From Carex sylvatica (taxonomy: Eukaryota > Streptophyta > Magnoliopsida > Poales > Cyperaceae), in NCBI GenBank assembly GCA_964058845.1, contig CAXKVR010000007.1, forward strand, positions 62,001 to 126,000: 64,000 nucleotides of DNA, written 5' to 3'. The translations under genes and the position numbers were made by a program. Shown piece after piece: positions 47,818-60,410 of the stretch (position 1 is the stretch's first letter; the number at the start of each line of letters is the position of its first letter). A model generated the notes under the pieces. That model saw only the letters and a program-made list of their open reading frames with translations. It made no database searches and was not told the DNA's origin.

Positions 47818-50443
47818 TGTGACATAATGAATTTTATAATAAATATTTTATACTGACTGATTGAGTTAAGGCGTTAAGAATCGAATAATAAATATAGAAA
47901 AACGGTCCAGTGCGGATGGATGACCCGCACTGCGGGTGGCTTCACCCGCACTGGGACAAGTTCTTTAATAAACGGCTGCAATTTCTCTGGGTGCGGATGG
48001 TGGTGCGGATGGGCACACGCACTGCGGGTGAGTTCTATACTCTTCTGAAAATTTCGCTAAGTACTGAATGCGGATGGGAGCATCCGCACTAGGCTCGGAC
48101 ATTTTTCTGCGCCGTGAGTGCGGCTGGACGGATCCGCAGTGCGGATGATTGATCCGCACTGGGGTGTGTTTGTTATTTGCGCAGTGAATGCGGCTGGATG
48201 GATCCGCAGTGCGGATGGTTGGTCCGCACTGGGGTCTGTATTTCTGTTATTCTTGTTATTTTGAGGGACCTATTTGCAAAATGGATTAAATAAACATCTT
48301 CTCTCTTTCTCTTTCATCTTTTTAATAAATAAAATATTACATAAGGGCTTATTTGTAATAAATATTTTCAAGTTGTTAAATATTAAAAAGTTGGAGGGTT
48401 TATTTGCAAAATTCCAAATATTAAATCAAATTTCTTTCTTCTTCTTCTTTCATTCCGCCGTAACATTAATAAAAATTCGTGAGGCTAGGTTTAGCCGAAG
48501 CAAAAAGGAAAAGAGAGAGAGAGAGAGAAATTAAGCGCGGAAACTGATCGGACTGACCGGAAAATCGAGATTCGAGCTGAATTGACGATCCTTGATCGAT
48601 TAGAAAGCTTCAATTTGGTATATATTTCTCCCTTGGTAATTTCTTGAAAACCCTAATTTATTCGATTTGTCATGATTTCGGTTGAAACTTGTGATTAGGG
48701 TTTCGTAATCGAGTTCTAGCTCGATTAGTTGTTAATTTGTGATAATTGATACGATTTATCTTCCTTTTCTCTTGGAAACCCTAATTTCATTTGATTTGTT
48801 ATATTTTGGTGAAATTCGAAGTCGAATTTGATTTGAAATGTTATAACTCGATAATCGGATTGATTTTCTTGTGGAATTTGGAATTGAACTAAGGTTTTTG
48901 GGTTGGGTCGTAATGGAAAAGAATTGTGATAGTTTCAAGTGAAACTCTGGAAATTGTTGGAATTAATCGAGTTATAACTTCGTAAAACATATCGATTCAT
49001 GTTGTTTATTCAGGACTACCGATTGAATTGGAATTCGAATTAGGGTTTGGTAATGGTGTTGACCTATTCGATATTAATCGAACGCGTTAATCGAATTTAA
49101 CGTGTAAAATAGGTGGTAATTATACGAGGCAAAGGATTTCTGGATCGTTCGAGACGCCTGAGCCTTAGTCGAGCGTGCTATTACTCAGGTGCGGGGTTTC
49201 TGGACTTGTTTGATATTTTCTATTCAGAAATTAAACTGTGTTTTGATTCATGTAATTAAACTGTGTTTCGATTCATATGCATTGCATTGCCCAAATAAAG
49301 TGAAACTCGAATTGTTTAATCTGATTGATTTGCATGCTGGTATGGTTATTATTTGTGTTGATCTGAATGATCTGATTTGGAATTAAAGTCACCGTGCTTT
49401 ATATCACCATCGGTTGGTGGATATGGTATTATGGTCATCCACCGTGATGACGTCACCCAGGGGGTGAATCCGGATTTGTCAAGTCTGTGCACGGACTGTG
49501 ACGCTCAGTGTTCTAAAGCTTTAGATCGTCTGACCTTCGGCAGTTCCCAGTACCGGTTGGGACGAAGGGTAAGTGACTTTGTACTATGATTTTGGATGTG
49601 GTGACTGTGTATCGGATGGCATTACCCAGGGGGTATTGCGTTTGGATGGTCAGTTGGATTTATATGGATTTCCGGATATGAATTAGAACCAGACTTTTAA
49701 TTAAACAGTTAAGCCTGTAACTACAGATAAGTGTCATGAGAAAAGGTTTTACCTGGTACAGCCGTCTGTAGGTGTCTGTAACCCTACAGATGAGTGGGAA
49801 CGAATTGGGGTCCAGTTTGGTGGAACATCTGTAGTTACTACCAGATATTCTGAAATCGAGTTAAACCAAATATTGTGTGCTTGAATTTCATCTTGGCAAT
49901 TCCTGAATTTTGATTTCATTTGAATAAATGTTGTCGGGTTTGTGTATTGATGTTTATATATGATTATAAACTGATTTGAGCTTTATTTGTGTTTACTTTT
50001 TGAATATAATCTTTGATTGCAAGTCCAGGGACGATTTGTGGCAATTTATCGCACTGAGAATTCAATTCTCATCCCCTCTTTTGGGTTAATTTTTCAGGTA
50101 CCGGTTCGGTGGATCCGAGAGAGACACGAGGTCGGTAGGCCTGGGTTTCACCGTTGCTTAGCTGTCTGGTATTGTGACTAGAGACATGTATAGATTTATG
50201 TTTTGATTGTATATATATATGTGTTCTCTATGTCATTTGGTGATACGTATCCATCTAGATACGGATTTTGTATGATATTACCTGAACAGTTGGGATTTGT
50301 GAACTGTTTTTCTTAGTTATTTGTTGATTTTGTTGGTGTGTTTTACTTTCTATTATATCGTACTTGCCTTGTAGGCATACGGGCAACTGTATGTCTACGG
50401 CAGGAGGCACCCGTCACGCCTCGTGGGGCTGCGGGGTGTGACA
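47818..50443 (+). repeat. 3' LTR of the Tekay-like element (2626 bp)
   Basis: Nearly identical to the 5' LTR. Differences I saw: a 20-bp deletion near 48090 and single-base changes in AAATTCCAAAT, AACTCGATAATC, CTATTCGATA, CGAGGCAAAGG, CTGACCTTCGG, CAGATAAGTG and CCTGAACAGT. Confidence 0.93.
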
Positions 50444-50448
50444 AGTTC

Positions 50449-51514
50449 ATATCCTTGAGAAGACAAAAGATTTCTGTTTTGATCCATACCGTCCGATCAG
50501 AATCCAGGTCAATCCGGCTCGAGGTGGAAATACTGAATGCATGAGCACTTTTAATATTTGTGTGGATATTATGATCGGACGGTCTGGATCTAGACACAAA
50601 TTGTTATTTTTCTATAGTTGCTAGAAAAGTTGTGTTACACAATGATCTTTGTTTTGAGTCGTTTGATCTTCATCTTCACCGTGGACACGGAAGATTCGGA
50701 TGCCGGTCCAAATGCAAAGTAGGATGCCAAAACGACGCGATGAAAGACTCAAAACAAATTATTTCTTTTGAGGAGTCTTGATTAATTCTTCAATAGCTCT
50801 TTGAGAGGGAGTAGTCTCTCCTACTCTGGTTTCTAACAAGTAATCTTTGAATTTATGTGTTAATCTTTTAAGTTCCGATTTATCTTGAGTTTGACATGTT
50901 TTAAACACCCAAATCTATGTTAAGTTGTTGAAGGTTGTTATGCGAAGTTATTGATCGTTTGACATGTCTTTATAACCCAAATTTGGGTTATGCTTGAAAA
51001 GAAAAAAATAAAATGTTTGAACTAAGTATTGCCACGCTACAAATTATTTGTTTGTTGTATGATCTGAATTTACTTTGCAAATTATGATAGTGATTGATGA
51101 AGTCAATGGCTGATCACCTCAGTCGAAATTAGAATGTCAGGTTTTATTTAGCTTTTGTAAATCAATCTTTTTTTTTTTAAATTCCCATTTTATTTGACAC
51201 ATGCATGACAAGAATTTTATTTAGCTCTTATATATATGTTAATTATTGGTAGAACATGCATGACAAGTTTTGCAATATTTGTTGAATATGTATATGTATT
51301 TATGTTGGATATTTGTTGAATTATGGATGTATGTTAAATGTTGATGGTACGTTCTCTCTATATTGAATGTTAAGTATTGAATATTGTCTTATGCATGTTG
51401 TAAGTATTTAATATTTATTGAATTGTGGATGTGTAATATTGTATGTTTAATGGTTAGAAAATATGAATGCTAGCTAATTACAAATTAGAAAATTATATTA
51501 GAAATCATACTTGG
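50449..51514. other. no gene; small palindrome at 50482-50600
   Basis: GATCCATACCGTCCGATCA near 50482 is inverted near 50572-50590 as TGATCGGACGGTCTGGATC, an inverted repeat with about 70 bp between, possibly a MITE remnant. The rest is AT-rich with TATG/TTGAATAT repeats. Confidence 0.5.
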
Positions 51515-51815
51515 TTTGTATTAAAAAACCGTGTATGGATTCTAAAATCACACACAGATCTCTAGTAGGAACCATGTATATAACATTGGTTATTATACAC
51601 GGCTACTATAGCATTGTATAATCACCAGTTTCACCATTTTTCTTTTTTCGTATATCTGACACGGTTCACTTGTACGAACTTTGTCTATTAACACTACATA
51701 GACATAATTTCACAACCGTGTACAATGTATCGATATTTTCATACATGACGCTAGTGGACACAGTCGTGAAACTGTGTTTTCTGGACCATGTATTGTTGCA
51801 TTTGTTGTAGTAGTG
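51515..51815 (-). promoter_or_regulatory. right terminus of a CACTA of the CACTA 2 family
   Basis: It ends TAGTAGTG at 51815; read on the minus strand the end is CACTACTACAACAAATG, sharing CACTACTACA with the end at 17096. The preceding 300 bp contain the same ACACGG/CCGTGTA motif. The flank 51816-51818 is GTA, not TCT as at 17093-17095, so the two termini do not form a matched pair as they stand. Confidence 0.72.
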
Positions 51816-53938
51816 GTATTTGTTCATCCTAAACAAACTGGTTTTTAACGACCCTAGAAATAAAAATAATATTTTAGTTACGTATTTTTTATTGCATAAA
51901 GTTTAAATTTATTATAAAATGAATAAATTAATAAGGTTGTTCATAATACGTAGGAGTAACAAACAATTTGATGGACATGAAAAAATTAGGCTTAACAACC
52001 ATATAAAGATTAATCCTTCATCCTAATATTTTAATTACTAATTAATTCTTGGTAACAAAACAATCACTCATAGAAATAATTTCAATTTATTTCCAAAATA
52101 TTCAATTTAAAAATAATTAAGGTTTTAAAAAATATAAAAAATAACGTATAGATGGACATGAAATATATTGAATACTGTGTTCATTTAATTACTAATAAAA
52201 ATTAGAAAATCATTCTAAAACCAAGATTACTCAAATATAAAATTTGTCCAAAAATAAATGCAAATTAAAATAATTTAAAGTACAATTAATCTGTATACAA
52301 AAAAATAAATCTTTGTAGGGTTCTTTATAAAAAATGTTTATATAAAGAAAATTCCTGGAGCTGAAAAGTCTTGGTAGGTTCATTTTCCTCTGCAAATGAA
52401 GTCAAGAAGCATTTAATTTCATGACCTGCCAACTAATACAGCATTCAATATAGAATTCTTTTTATAAACAATAATTAACTAAATTAATTTTAGAAAAGCA
52501 GTATGATTGTTTTTTTTTTACAAAAATCATAAAGATCGAATCTCCAATTCGGTCTCCCTTTATTTTGAAACAGGGGTTGTTCCTGGCAAAAACAGCTTGT
52601 TCCTGATAGAAACAGGTTGAAGCAGGGGCCGAAACAGAGGAAATATATCATAAAAATACAAGGTGTTTGAGAAAAGGCAAAACAGGTCGAAATAGAGGAA
52701 AACGTGGAGGCCGCTTTAAAAAATAAATTTTGGAGATCGAATTAGAGATTCGGTCCTTGTAATTTTGTCAAAAAAAAAAAATCATACTACTTTGTTAAAA
52801 TTAATTTAATTAATCATAGTTTGTAAAAAAAAGTTCTTCAATATATAGCCATGTACAGTGAACCGTCAGGATCAGGAAATTAAGACATTGACCGATGAAA
52901 TGCCACCATTAATTAGTAGCTATTCCTGTAAATATTGTTTTTCTACAAAGCTGACGAATTAGAAGTGAATATTTTTGAAGGATTTATTTATGAAAATTAG
53001 TCCGTCAGTTTGCTAATTTTTTTGAATTGAGCAATTAAATGGTGCATGTGTACTAAGATCGATGCTCCGTCAAAAACTCTCATATGGCGTAAGATTGAGA
53101 GTGATATATAATCTGCTATGACGATTACAAAATTAGATACCACAGGCAATCAAGATGCATTAATTTACTGTACCCACTGACTATAAGTCTCTGGGCCACC
53201 AGAGAGATCCATTGACTTTGTCTTTGTATTTCAGAATATAGCAATAGTGTAGTGAGTTATGCTGTCATTCACTCCTGACATACATAATAACAATATTCAC
53301 CAATAATTCGGATTTAAATCAATTGTTAATCAATCAATCAATAAAACAGTAATTTCCGAATTAAACGAATTAGGATTTAGTAGCAATATTCATGAATTTT
53401 ACGAATTATACGCATTTAGTTCGTGTCGTTCTGTCATGCACGTAGGAGAAGCTAATTTTTTTACGCATGCACTGGAGTCACGAGTAAATTTATGCTTTTT
53501 GTGTTACTGTGCAGTTTGCGTTTTTATATGTTTTTATTTGTATTTTTATCGAGACTGTAAAATTACACCTGTACCCTCAACATCTGCGTTTTTTGGTTGA
53601 TGAATCTTATAATTGATGTTGCGAAATTTAAAAATAATTCTGAATTATTTCTGAATTATACTCTAATTATTTTTGAATCATGAATTTTAAACTCCGCCGA
53701 ATCTCTTCCAAGTCATTAACTTAGTCACTATGCTGGCTGAACTTGTAATACACACCTTGTCTTAGTTAAAAAACACGACTAGCTTCACAGAGAATAGCTA
53801 CAGAAAACCCGGAGCACTAGATTTTTTCTTATCTCTTCCCAGCATCCAGCTCTTATCTTGCTTCTCTTGAAAATTGATCTCATCTCTCCCAATTGGACTT
53901 CTTCATACTTGTATTGTCCTGTTTGATACCCGAGTAGA
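51816..53938. other. 5' flank of CNL copy 2
   Basis: AT-rich, no gene recognised apart from the foldback at 52466-52825. A W-box-like TTGACC (52888-52893) and TTGAC (53211-53216) occur; such sites bind WRKY factors at many resistance genes, but two sites in this length could be chance. A pyrimidine-rich leader-like stretch (53820-53900) precedes the ATG. Confidence 0.4.
52466..52825. mobile_element. foldback MITE F
   Basis: ACTAAATTAATTTTAGAAAA then GCAGTATGATTG near 52476 pairs with CATACTACTTTGTTAAAATT near 52782; GATCGAATCTCCAATTCGG near 52532 pairs with CGAATTAGAGATTCGG near 52737. Arms of about 90-100 bp with a 170-bp GGAAACAG-rich centre. No coding capacity. Confidence 0.7.
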
Positions 53939-54239
53939 ATGGATCCTGTGGATATGGCTATTGTGGCAGTCGGCTCGCTGATGAGTTATCTGGTCGACAA
54001 GGCGGTAACTGCATTGTTGGAAGCATGGGCAAAGCGAATCGGCATTGGAAACGAGTTTGAAACCCTCAAGGACCAGCTGCTGCAGCTTGGTGCCCTGCTT
54101 ACAAGCGCTCGCCGCCTTGCTACTGACAATATTTTACTGAAGGAGTTGGTTCATAATCTTCAGCAACTCGCGTATCGAGCTGAAAACTTGCTTGACGAAT
54201 TGGACTACTACCGGCTGGAGGACAAGATTCAACAAAGAG
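53939..54239 (+). CDS. first exon of CNL copy 2 (Rx_N coiled-coil domain)
   Basis: 100 codons open from ATG 53939 to the splice donor at 54240-54241, phase 1. It has the hydrophobic heptads of an Rx_N domain with VHNLQQLAYRAENLLDELDY, the EDVID-equivalent region in the second half. If unspliced it ends two codons into the intron (TGA 54245-54247), giving a 102-residue CC-only product. It is the only part of copy 2 that still reads without a lesion. Confidence 0.8.
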
Positions 54240-54328
54240 GTACCTGAGAAAAGTTGTTGTTCTCACATATTTACATACTCATTTAATGATTAAAATGAAA
54301 TATATATATTAAAGCAAAATCTAGCTAA

Positions 54329-54693
54329 TTTTTTTTTTTTTTAAAGTAGTGGGGGAATTAATCCCACCAATTTCCATTCCAAATAGAAATCATTACACAG
54401 AGTTAAGTTCAGGTAAAACCCATCTGGTACCAACATATAGCAACACAAAGAGGAAAGCAACCTACATAGGTATTACAGAACAATATCTGTCTAAGCCAAC
54501 AATAAAAGTCTAACAACCAGCACAGTCATATTCAACTCAACAATCCAAAAACAATAATGAAATTATGCACTAAGGACCCTAATCATCTAGAATTAACATA
54601 CCATTGGTACCAGTACCAAACACTACTGGTCTTGAGCCCTGTGATCTGGTCTTCATCAATAAAACATGTGTCTCTCCCAAGCTTAAGGGTTGC
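54329..54693 (-). mobile_element. 5'-truncated LINE insertion in the CNL copy 2 intron
   Basis: AATCTAGCTAA at 54318-54328 is repeated at 54694-54704, an 11-bp target duplication. The left end is a T tract (about 54329-54342), the poly-A tail of a minus-strand insertion. The 365-bp body has no coding domain and looks like a LINE 3' end (3' UTR only). Confidence 0.82.
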
Positions 54694-54704
54694 AATCTAG
54701 CTAA

Positions 54705-55914
54705 ATTATATCAGGCATCTTCTTATATATTAAATCTCACCCATGTCAAAAATCCATAATCAACAATCAATTATTATAAATTTATTAAAAAATTAGACTA
54801 TGTAACTATGGATTTACCTTCATAAAAAAAAAATACCACAATGGATTTAGAAACCGCCAAGTACCATGAATCACAATGGATTTAAAAATAAAACACAATT
54901 GATTTAAAAAAGACCTCTTAATTAGTTAGTCTTTATTTCTCCCTCTACAATCATCTTTCTTTTAGTTTCTTTCATGATGCAAATTTTCACTTCTAATAAT
55001 AAATTATAAGAGATAAAATGGAATGATATAAACAAGATTATAGAATGAACTAAATAACCAGAAAAAGGACTTGCTCAAGCTAGTACGGTCTCCATAACAT
55101 TTAGGTTGATTGAGTGAGACTACGAGCCGAGCAATATGTAATTATTGCTTAAATACCCAGCAGAGATCTCTTTAATTTAAATCAATAAATTGCCCATTGT
55201 TTTTTAAAGAATAATCGAGACAGGGACGATGCACGTTACGCAAAAAGTAATACTTCTTAAAAATATGTGTAGGGAGTTAAATCAAGACGGATGAGATATT
55301 AATTAGAAGGAATATTTTTTTTTCCTTTCAGGCTAAAAGAATTAGTTCATAGGTATACATATATATTATGTGAAATCATTTGGTAATTACTAAATATAAA
55401 TTAGATGAATTAGGAGTTATATTTATTGAAAACATCGTAATTAGATGAATGTGAAAAATTAGGAGTTTCTAGGAGAGTATAAATAAATTTCTTCGTTCAA
55501 ACTAAAATCAAATAAAAATGCAAATAGAGCCCCAAGGGTTTCTGAAAATTTGTAGAGAGAAGGGAGTCCTACTGAAATGCAGAAATTTTATAAAATAAAT
55601 TACTAGTAATGAACTTGTTATTTTTTATTAGTCAATTCTTCAGCATTTTGTTACAAATTCATTTAACCATTTTGATTTTGATGAAATCAGTGCATGGTCA
55701 TAATTTTTTTAAGCTATTAGAATTACTATGCTCAAACAAAATTAGCTATAACATATCAGAAATTTTATTAAAGCCATTAGAATTACTCTGTTCACCAAAA
55801 AAAAATCACAGGTTAAGATTCAATAAATTTCTGTATTTAATACAATTTTAGTAATAGGTACCCCGGAGAGACTAAACTGCGGGAATAAATCATCCACCAC
55901 ATCCTCTTCTTTTG
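54705..55914. other. rest of the CNL copy 2 intron
   Basis: AT-rich. 55410-55570 matches 11600-11780 of copy 1, and 55690-55800 matches the copy 1 intron around 11830-12420 minus MITE A. The 3' end should be a splice acceptor but reads CTTCTTTTG|G rather than CTTCTTCAG|G. Confidence 0.65.
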
Positions 55915-57377
55915 GCTTTCGGCTCGCATGCCGTTCCATCCTTTCACCTTTGAAGAGGATGTCTCGTCGCTTTGTACCATATCCACAAGTACCACAACCC
56001 AAAACCTTCTCTTCTAGAATTAATCTGTCTCGAAAAATGAATGAGTTAGCGGAACAGTTGCAAAAATCTCAGGAGAACGTCCGCAAGGCTGTGCAAACAG
56101 AATCATTAGTTATATTTTCCTCTAAAACTGAAATAAGTCAAACTGAAGCACCAAACTTGCCCCAAACATCTTCATTTCTCACTGAACCTAGAGTAGTTTT
56201 TGGGAGAGACCAAGAGCATGAGCAACTAATGAACCTATTAACATATGAAGAATTTACAAAGGTTGGTCAGGTCCATGTTCTAGCAATAGTTGGTAGTGGT
56301 GGTGTGGGGAAGAGTACCCTTGCTCGACTAGTTTTCAACGATCCAAAAGTTCATAGCTATTTTGATATTAGATCCTGGATTTGTGTTTCTACTCGTTTTG
56401 ATATTGTCAGACTTACACGCAAGATGCTAGAAAGTGCATGTGCCAATAGATATGACAAAATCACTAACCTCGAGGAGCTCCAAAAGAAACTTAAGGACGA
56501 ATTGGTATCCAAGAGATTCCTACTTGTTTTGGATAACATGTGGGATGATACAGATTAAGAGCCAATGGAACTTAATGGTGGCTCCATTGAATTATTAGAT
56601 GGTAAAAGGGAGCATAATCTTAGTGACGGCTAGAAACAAGTCTGTTGCTAAAATGGTCAATGCAAGAGATATTTCTTTGCAGGGTTTAGATGGGGATGCA
56701 TTTTTACCACTCTTTAGTACCTGTATATTCAATGATCCATGCTTTGGAGGAAATTGGAGATTAAGAAATATTGGACAACAAATTGCCAATAAGTTGAAGG
56801 GTAACCCACTATCAGCAAAACCTGTAAGTCCTCTATTAAAAGAAAACTTGATGAGCGATATTGGATGGAAATCTCAGAGTGGTTCAAATGATATTATGCC
56901 CGCACTCCGGTTAAGTTATGAGTATATGCCTTTTCATCTTCAAAGGTGTTTCTCATACGGTGCTATTTTTCCAGAGGGTCACTCTTTTACATGTCAGGAG
57001 TTGGTATATCTGTGGATGGCTCAACGTTTTCGCGATGTAAGATCTGGAGGTAAAAGGATGGAGGATATTGGGAGTGCTTACTTTAAAAATCTGTTCAACC
57101 GAGGGTTCTTCCAAACCAAACAATCAACAGATGATTTAGTGTATTATACTTTTCACAACTTGATTCATGATTTGGCACATATGGTTGCCTTCAAATAATG
57201 TTTAACATTTAATGATCCCGAACCTAGACAAATTCCTCCAACCATTCGTCATTTGTTGATTCTTTATGGTTGGATGACAAGAAAGGCCGAACATGAAGAA
57301 ACAATAGTAAGGGCATTGGAGTGTTTGGAAGAAGAGAACCTAATTAAGCACGATACTATTAATTAATTGGGAAGAGT

Positions 57378-60300
57378 TGTCACGTCCCGACAATAGGATT
57401 GACAACCCGCCGCGCTCATCAGCGCAAGGCGATTATATTTTTATACACAACATAATTGCACATACATTACCAATGACAACTAGATAAGCCACAATACATG
57501 AAGTATTATTTTTTGTTTTCCTCAAAGTGTCATGAGTTATATGTAACAAAACAAATCCATATAAATTTGATACGGTATAATAAAATACAAATGAAATACC
57601 ATAGCAGATTTATCGAAAACAACATATATTTTTATTGTGGCAAATTCCGCAATCTTTGAGTTTAACATCTCACCTCGGCGTCTTGCGCTCCGTACCTGGA
57701 ACCCACAAAGTGGAATGGTGAGAGATTGAAAATCTCCCAGTGCGGTATTTAGTTCCAGTCGAGTTATCCTCAAATCCGACCAACTGAAACCAAAACAACA
57801 CTGAGCAAAACAATATAGACTACAATAACCTAAGAGTCCAAGAATATAAATTACCAACTATTTTCAGTCGAGAAACATAAATATAAGTTCAGTTTAAGAA
57901 GTTTCTCAAATACCGCGAAAGAAATTGGCAACCTAGAGAAATAATTTATAATACTATAATAAATTACAATCAGCAAGTCATATAAACAATTTATAGCAAT
58001 AACAATCAAGCAAATTAAATATTATGACATTCAATTCTCATGTGCAATAGATTTAAAAAGTTCGATCCAATTTAGTTGTGCAACCCTATTGTTTAATCAT
58101 ATTTTATTCACAATTAATCATGCCAATGTTCTCACCTAAACTCATGCACTTATCTCAAACCTTTAACATGAACATTAGTTCCCAAAAATACAATGCTTAT
58201 GTATCATGTCAAACATGCAAATATCCATTATAGAATAAAATATCATTATATTAGGTAACCATTTTGGTTTAACAATACTCGGTCATGCGCTACAAGTACA
58301 GCGCCTACATGACCCCGGTCATGCTCTACAAATTCAGCACCTACATGACTGTCAAGACTCATACAGGACTAAAATCATACGCTACCACGAATATGACTCC
58401 TACACAATTTTTGTTATGACCATAACCTGAAATTATGCACTTACCCTGAATAGGGTGCCTACATGACTAAAGTTATGCGCTACAAGTTCAGCGCCTACAT
58501 AACCGAGTCATACGCTACCACGAATATGACGCCTATGCAATTTCTGTTATGCGCTACAAGTTCAGCGCCTACATAACATAAATTACACACTTACCCCGAA
58601 TATGGCACCTATGCAATTTATGTTATGCGCTACAAGTTCAGCGCCTACATAACAAAAATTACACGCTTACCCCGAATAGGGCACATACATGATCGTCAGG
58701 TTTCAGACATTTGATACTTTAACACAGTTCACAATATCATGTTACAAATCATTCTTTTCCAAATCATGTCATATTTTAGTTTCAAAATATGCTTCATAAA
58801 AATATGCTCATGCATGCATCCTTTTGACTCAACTAATAAATACAATGCATAATATAGTTCAAACAAGTCAATTCAAGTAGACCAAGTACTTCAATCAAGT
58901 CATTCTTAGTTTCAAACAATAAATTATGCCTCACATGCAAATTTATGCGTTCATGTCATGCATTTGTGAAAATTACTATGCATTCATATCATGCTAAGGG
59001 TCATTTAAATTAAACTCATGCTTTAGCTAAGTTGCTTTGTACCATGTTATACACCAACTTAAGAAAAATATAATCATGTCCTAAAGCATTTCAAGCATTA
59101 ATTCATGGCATGCAATTTGAAAACTATAATAATTACCTCACTACGCAATTTGAAAATCATAATAAATATACATGCCTTGCAATTAAACATGAATTATTAC
59201 CCCTTTAATCATATATACTAACTATATATCATTCAAGCAACACAGATCAACAATTATAAGCAAGCAATCAACAATTAATGAAGCAAAGGAATTGACAAGC
59301 AAACAACAACAATAAACGTTGTTAAGAGGAATCTGAGAATAACTCGAAACCCGCACCTTGGCAATGTCGGAATTATGTGTTCACAACTTTGCTGCGATAT
59401 AGATGTGTCAGACCACTCCACTAGATCTGTCTATGCAGAATCTTCACCTGATTCGAATCACACAATGAAAGACAGCAAGCAACAACTCGACGAACTTCGG
59501 CAACGAACTGAAGCTCCAGAAACTTATCGATTCTCTACCCCATCTTCCCTAGGTTTATCCACTGCACAATCTCCTTTCAATGCTAGCAAGAATCATCTCC
59601 TTCTCGTCCTTGTTTCGTTTTGCAAGGCCGTTGTCCCCCACTAACTCTTTCTCCTCTCTATCTCATCTCTCTTCCTCTGTTTATTCTTTCTCTGTTTCTC
59701 GTTTTTATTAGCGATATTCTCAAGGTGGAACGGCGGACTAAGTTCAATGGGGAAAAGAAAGAAGCTAAAGCTCCACCGAGTAAATGAATAGAGTAAGCGG
59801 TTCTAAGAAATATCTATATTGTAAAGTCTCCATCCATTATTTTTAGTGTAAATAAAGTCAAAACATATCTTGATAAAGAATTAATAAAGGCCCAGCAACT
59901 TATTTCATTTGTTTTCATATTTAAGAAAGCCCAAAAGTATATTACATATGCAAACTAATTTCTATATCGATCCTTCCATTTATTGTAAAAGAAATTTCAG
60001 CCACAAAAATATTTAAGTGGAATTCGGTGTGTCAAAACAGTAGACAGGTGTCACCATAGAACATTGACACCAAGGGGAATGCATTTTATATGTTATTTCT
60101 ATATTGATTAATAACTTGAACTAAACCCTTTTTTTTGTTCTAACAATTAACTGTAATTATAAAATACTAAGTTTCTTGTTAATATATCGTTAAATAAATT
60201 TCCAACCATTTCATGATTGAATTGAAACATATATAATCACTTATATTTGTACAATCAATTCACTTTAAAAATAGTTTTTCATATTAATTGATAACGATAA

Positions 60301-60410
60301 TTTAAAATAGATCTCAACATATCATAAGTACGTTATAAATATTTCTTCAATTACGTGTTTGACTTCAAGTTAAATTATATTTTGAAATACTCAAAAGCCG
60401 GGATGTTACA
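57378..60410. mobile_element. solo LTR (3033 bp) in the LRR region of CNL copy 2
   Basis: The insertion begins TGTCACGTCCCGAC and ends CCGGGATGTTACA, the TG..CA ends of a plant Ty3/gypsy LTR with its typical inverted CGTCCCG/CGGGA border. It is flanked by a perfect 5-bp target duplication AGAGT (57373-57377 and 60411-60415), and copy 1 has the uninterrupted sequence GATGAGTTGCC at this place. There is no PBS, PPT or coding sequence, so it is a solo LTR left by recombination. It is not the same family as the 40-50 kb element. Confidence 0.9.
58281..58690. repeat. hairpin repeat array inside the solo LTR
   Basis: GCGCTACAAGTTCAGCGCC followed by TACAT recurs at about 58286, 58477, 58550 and 58627, with diverged forms at 58323 and elsewhere. 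Most are framed by GTTATG and CATAAC, so each unit can fold as a short stem. Intervening units read TTACCCCGAATAGGGC. Confidence 0.78.

Larger units (their letters stand above)
40205..50443 (+). mobile_element. Ty3/gypsy LTR retrotransposon, Tekay-like chromovirus, very recent
   Basis: The element is 10,239 bp, flanked by perfect 5-bp target duplications AGTTC (40200-40204 and 50444-50448). The LTRs start TGTGACATAATG and end GGGGTGTGACA. A primer-binding site complementary to initiator tRNA-Met and a purine tract are in place, and internal order is Gag, protease, RT, RNase H, integrase, C-terminal chromodomain-like end. Long LTRs, tRNA-Met PBS and the chromodomain point to the Tekay lineage. 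By eye the LTRs differ by one 20-bp deletion and about seven substitutions over 2.6 kb. A frame break splits the polyprotein near 45737. Confidence 0.95.

Noticed and set aside
58281..58690. CRISPR-like or satellite array
   Set aside because: The units are irregular, self-complementary and confined to a solo LTR in a plant genome.
59375..59644. 90-residue frame inside the solo LTR
   Set aside because: Low similarity to anything I know, and it sits wholly inside an LTR with no promoter or domain evidence.
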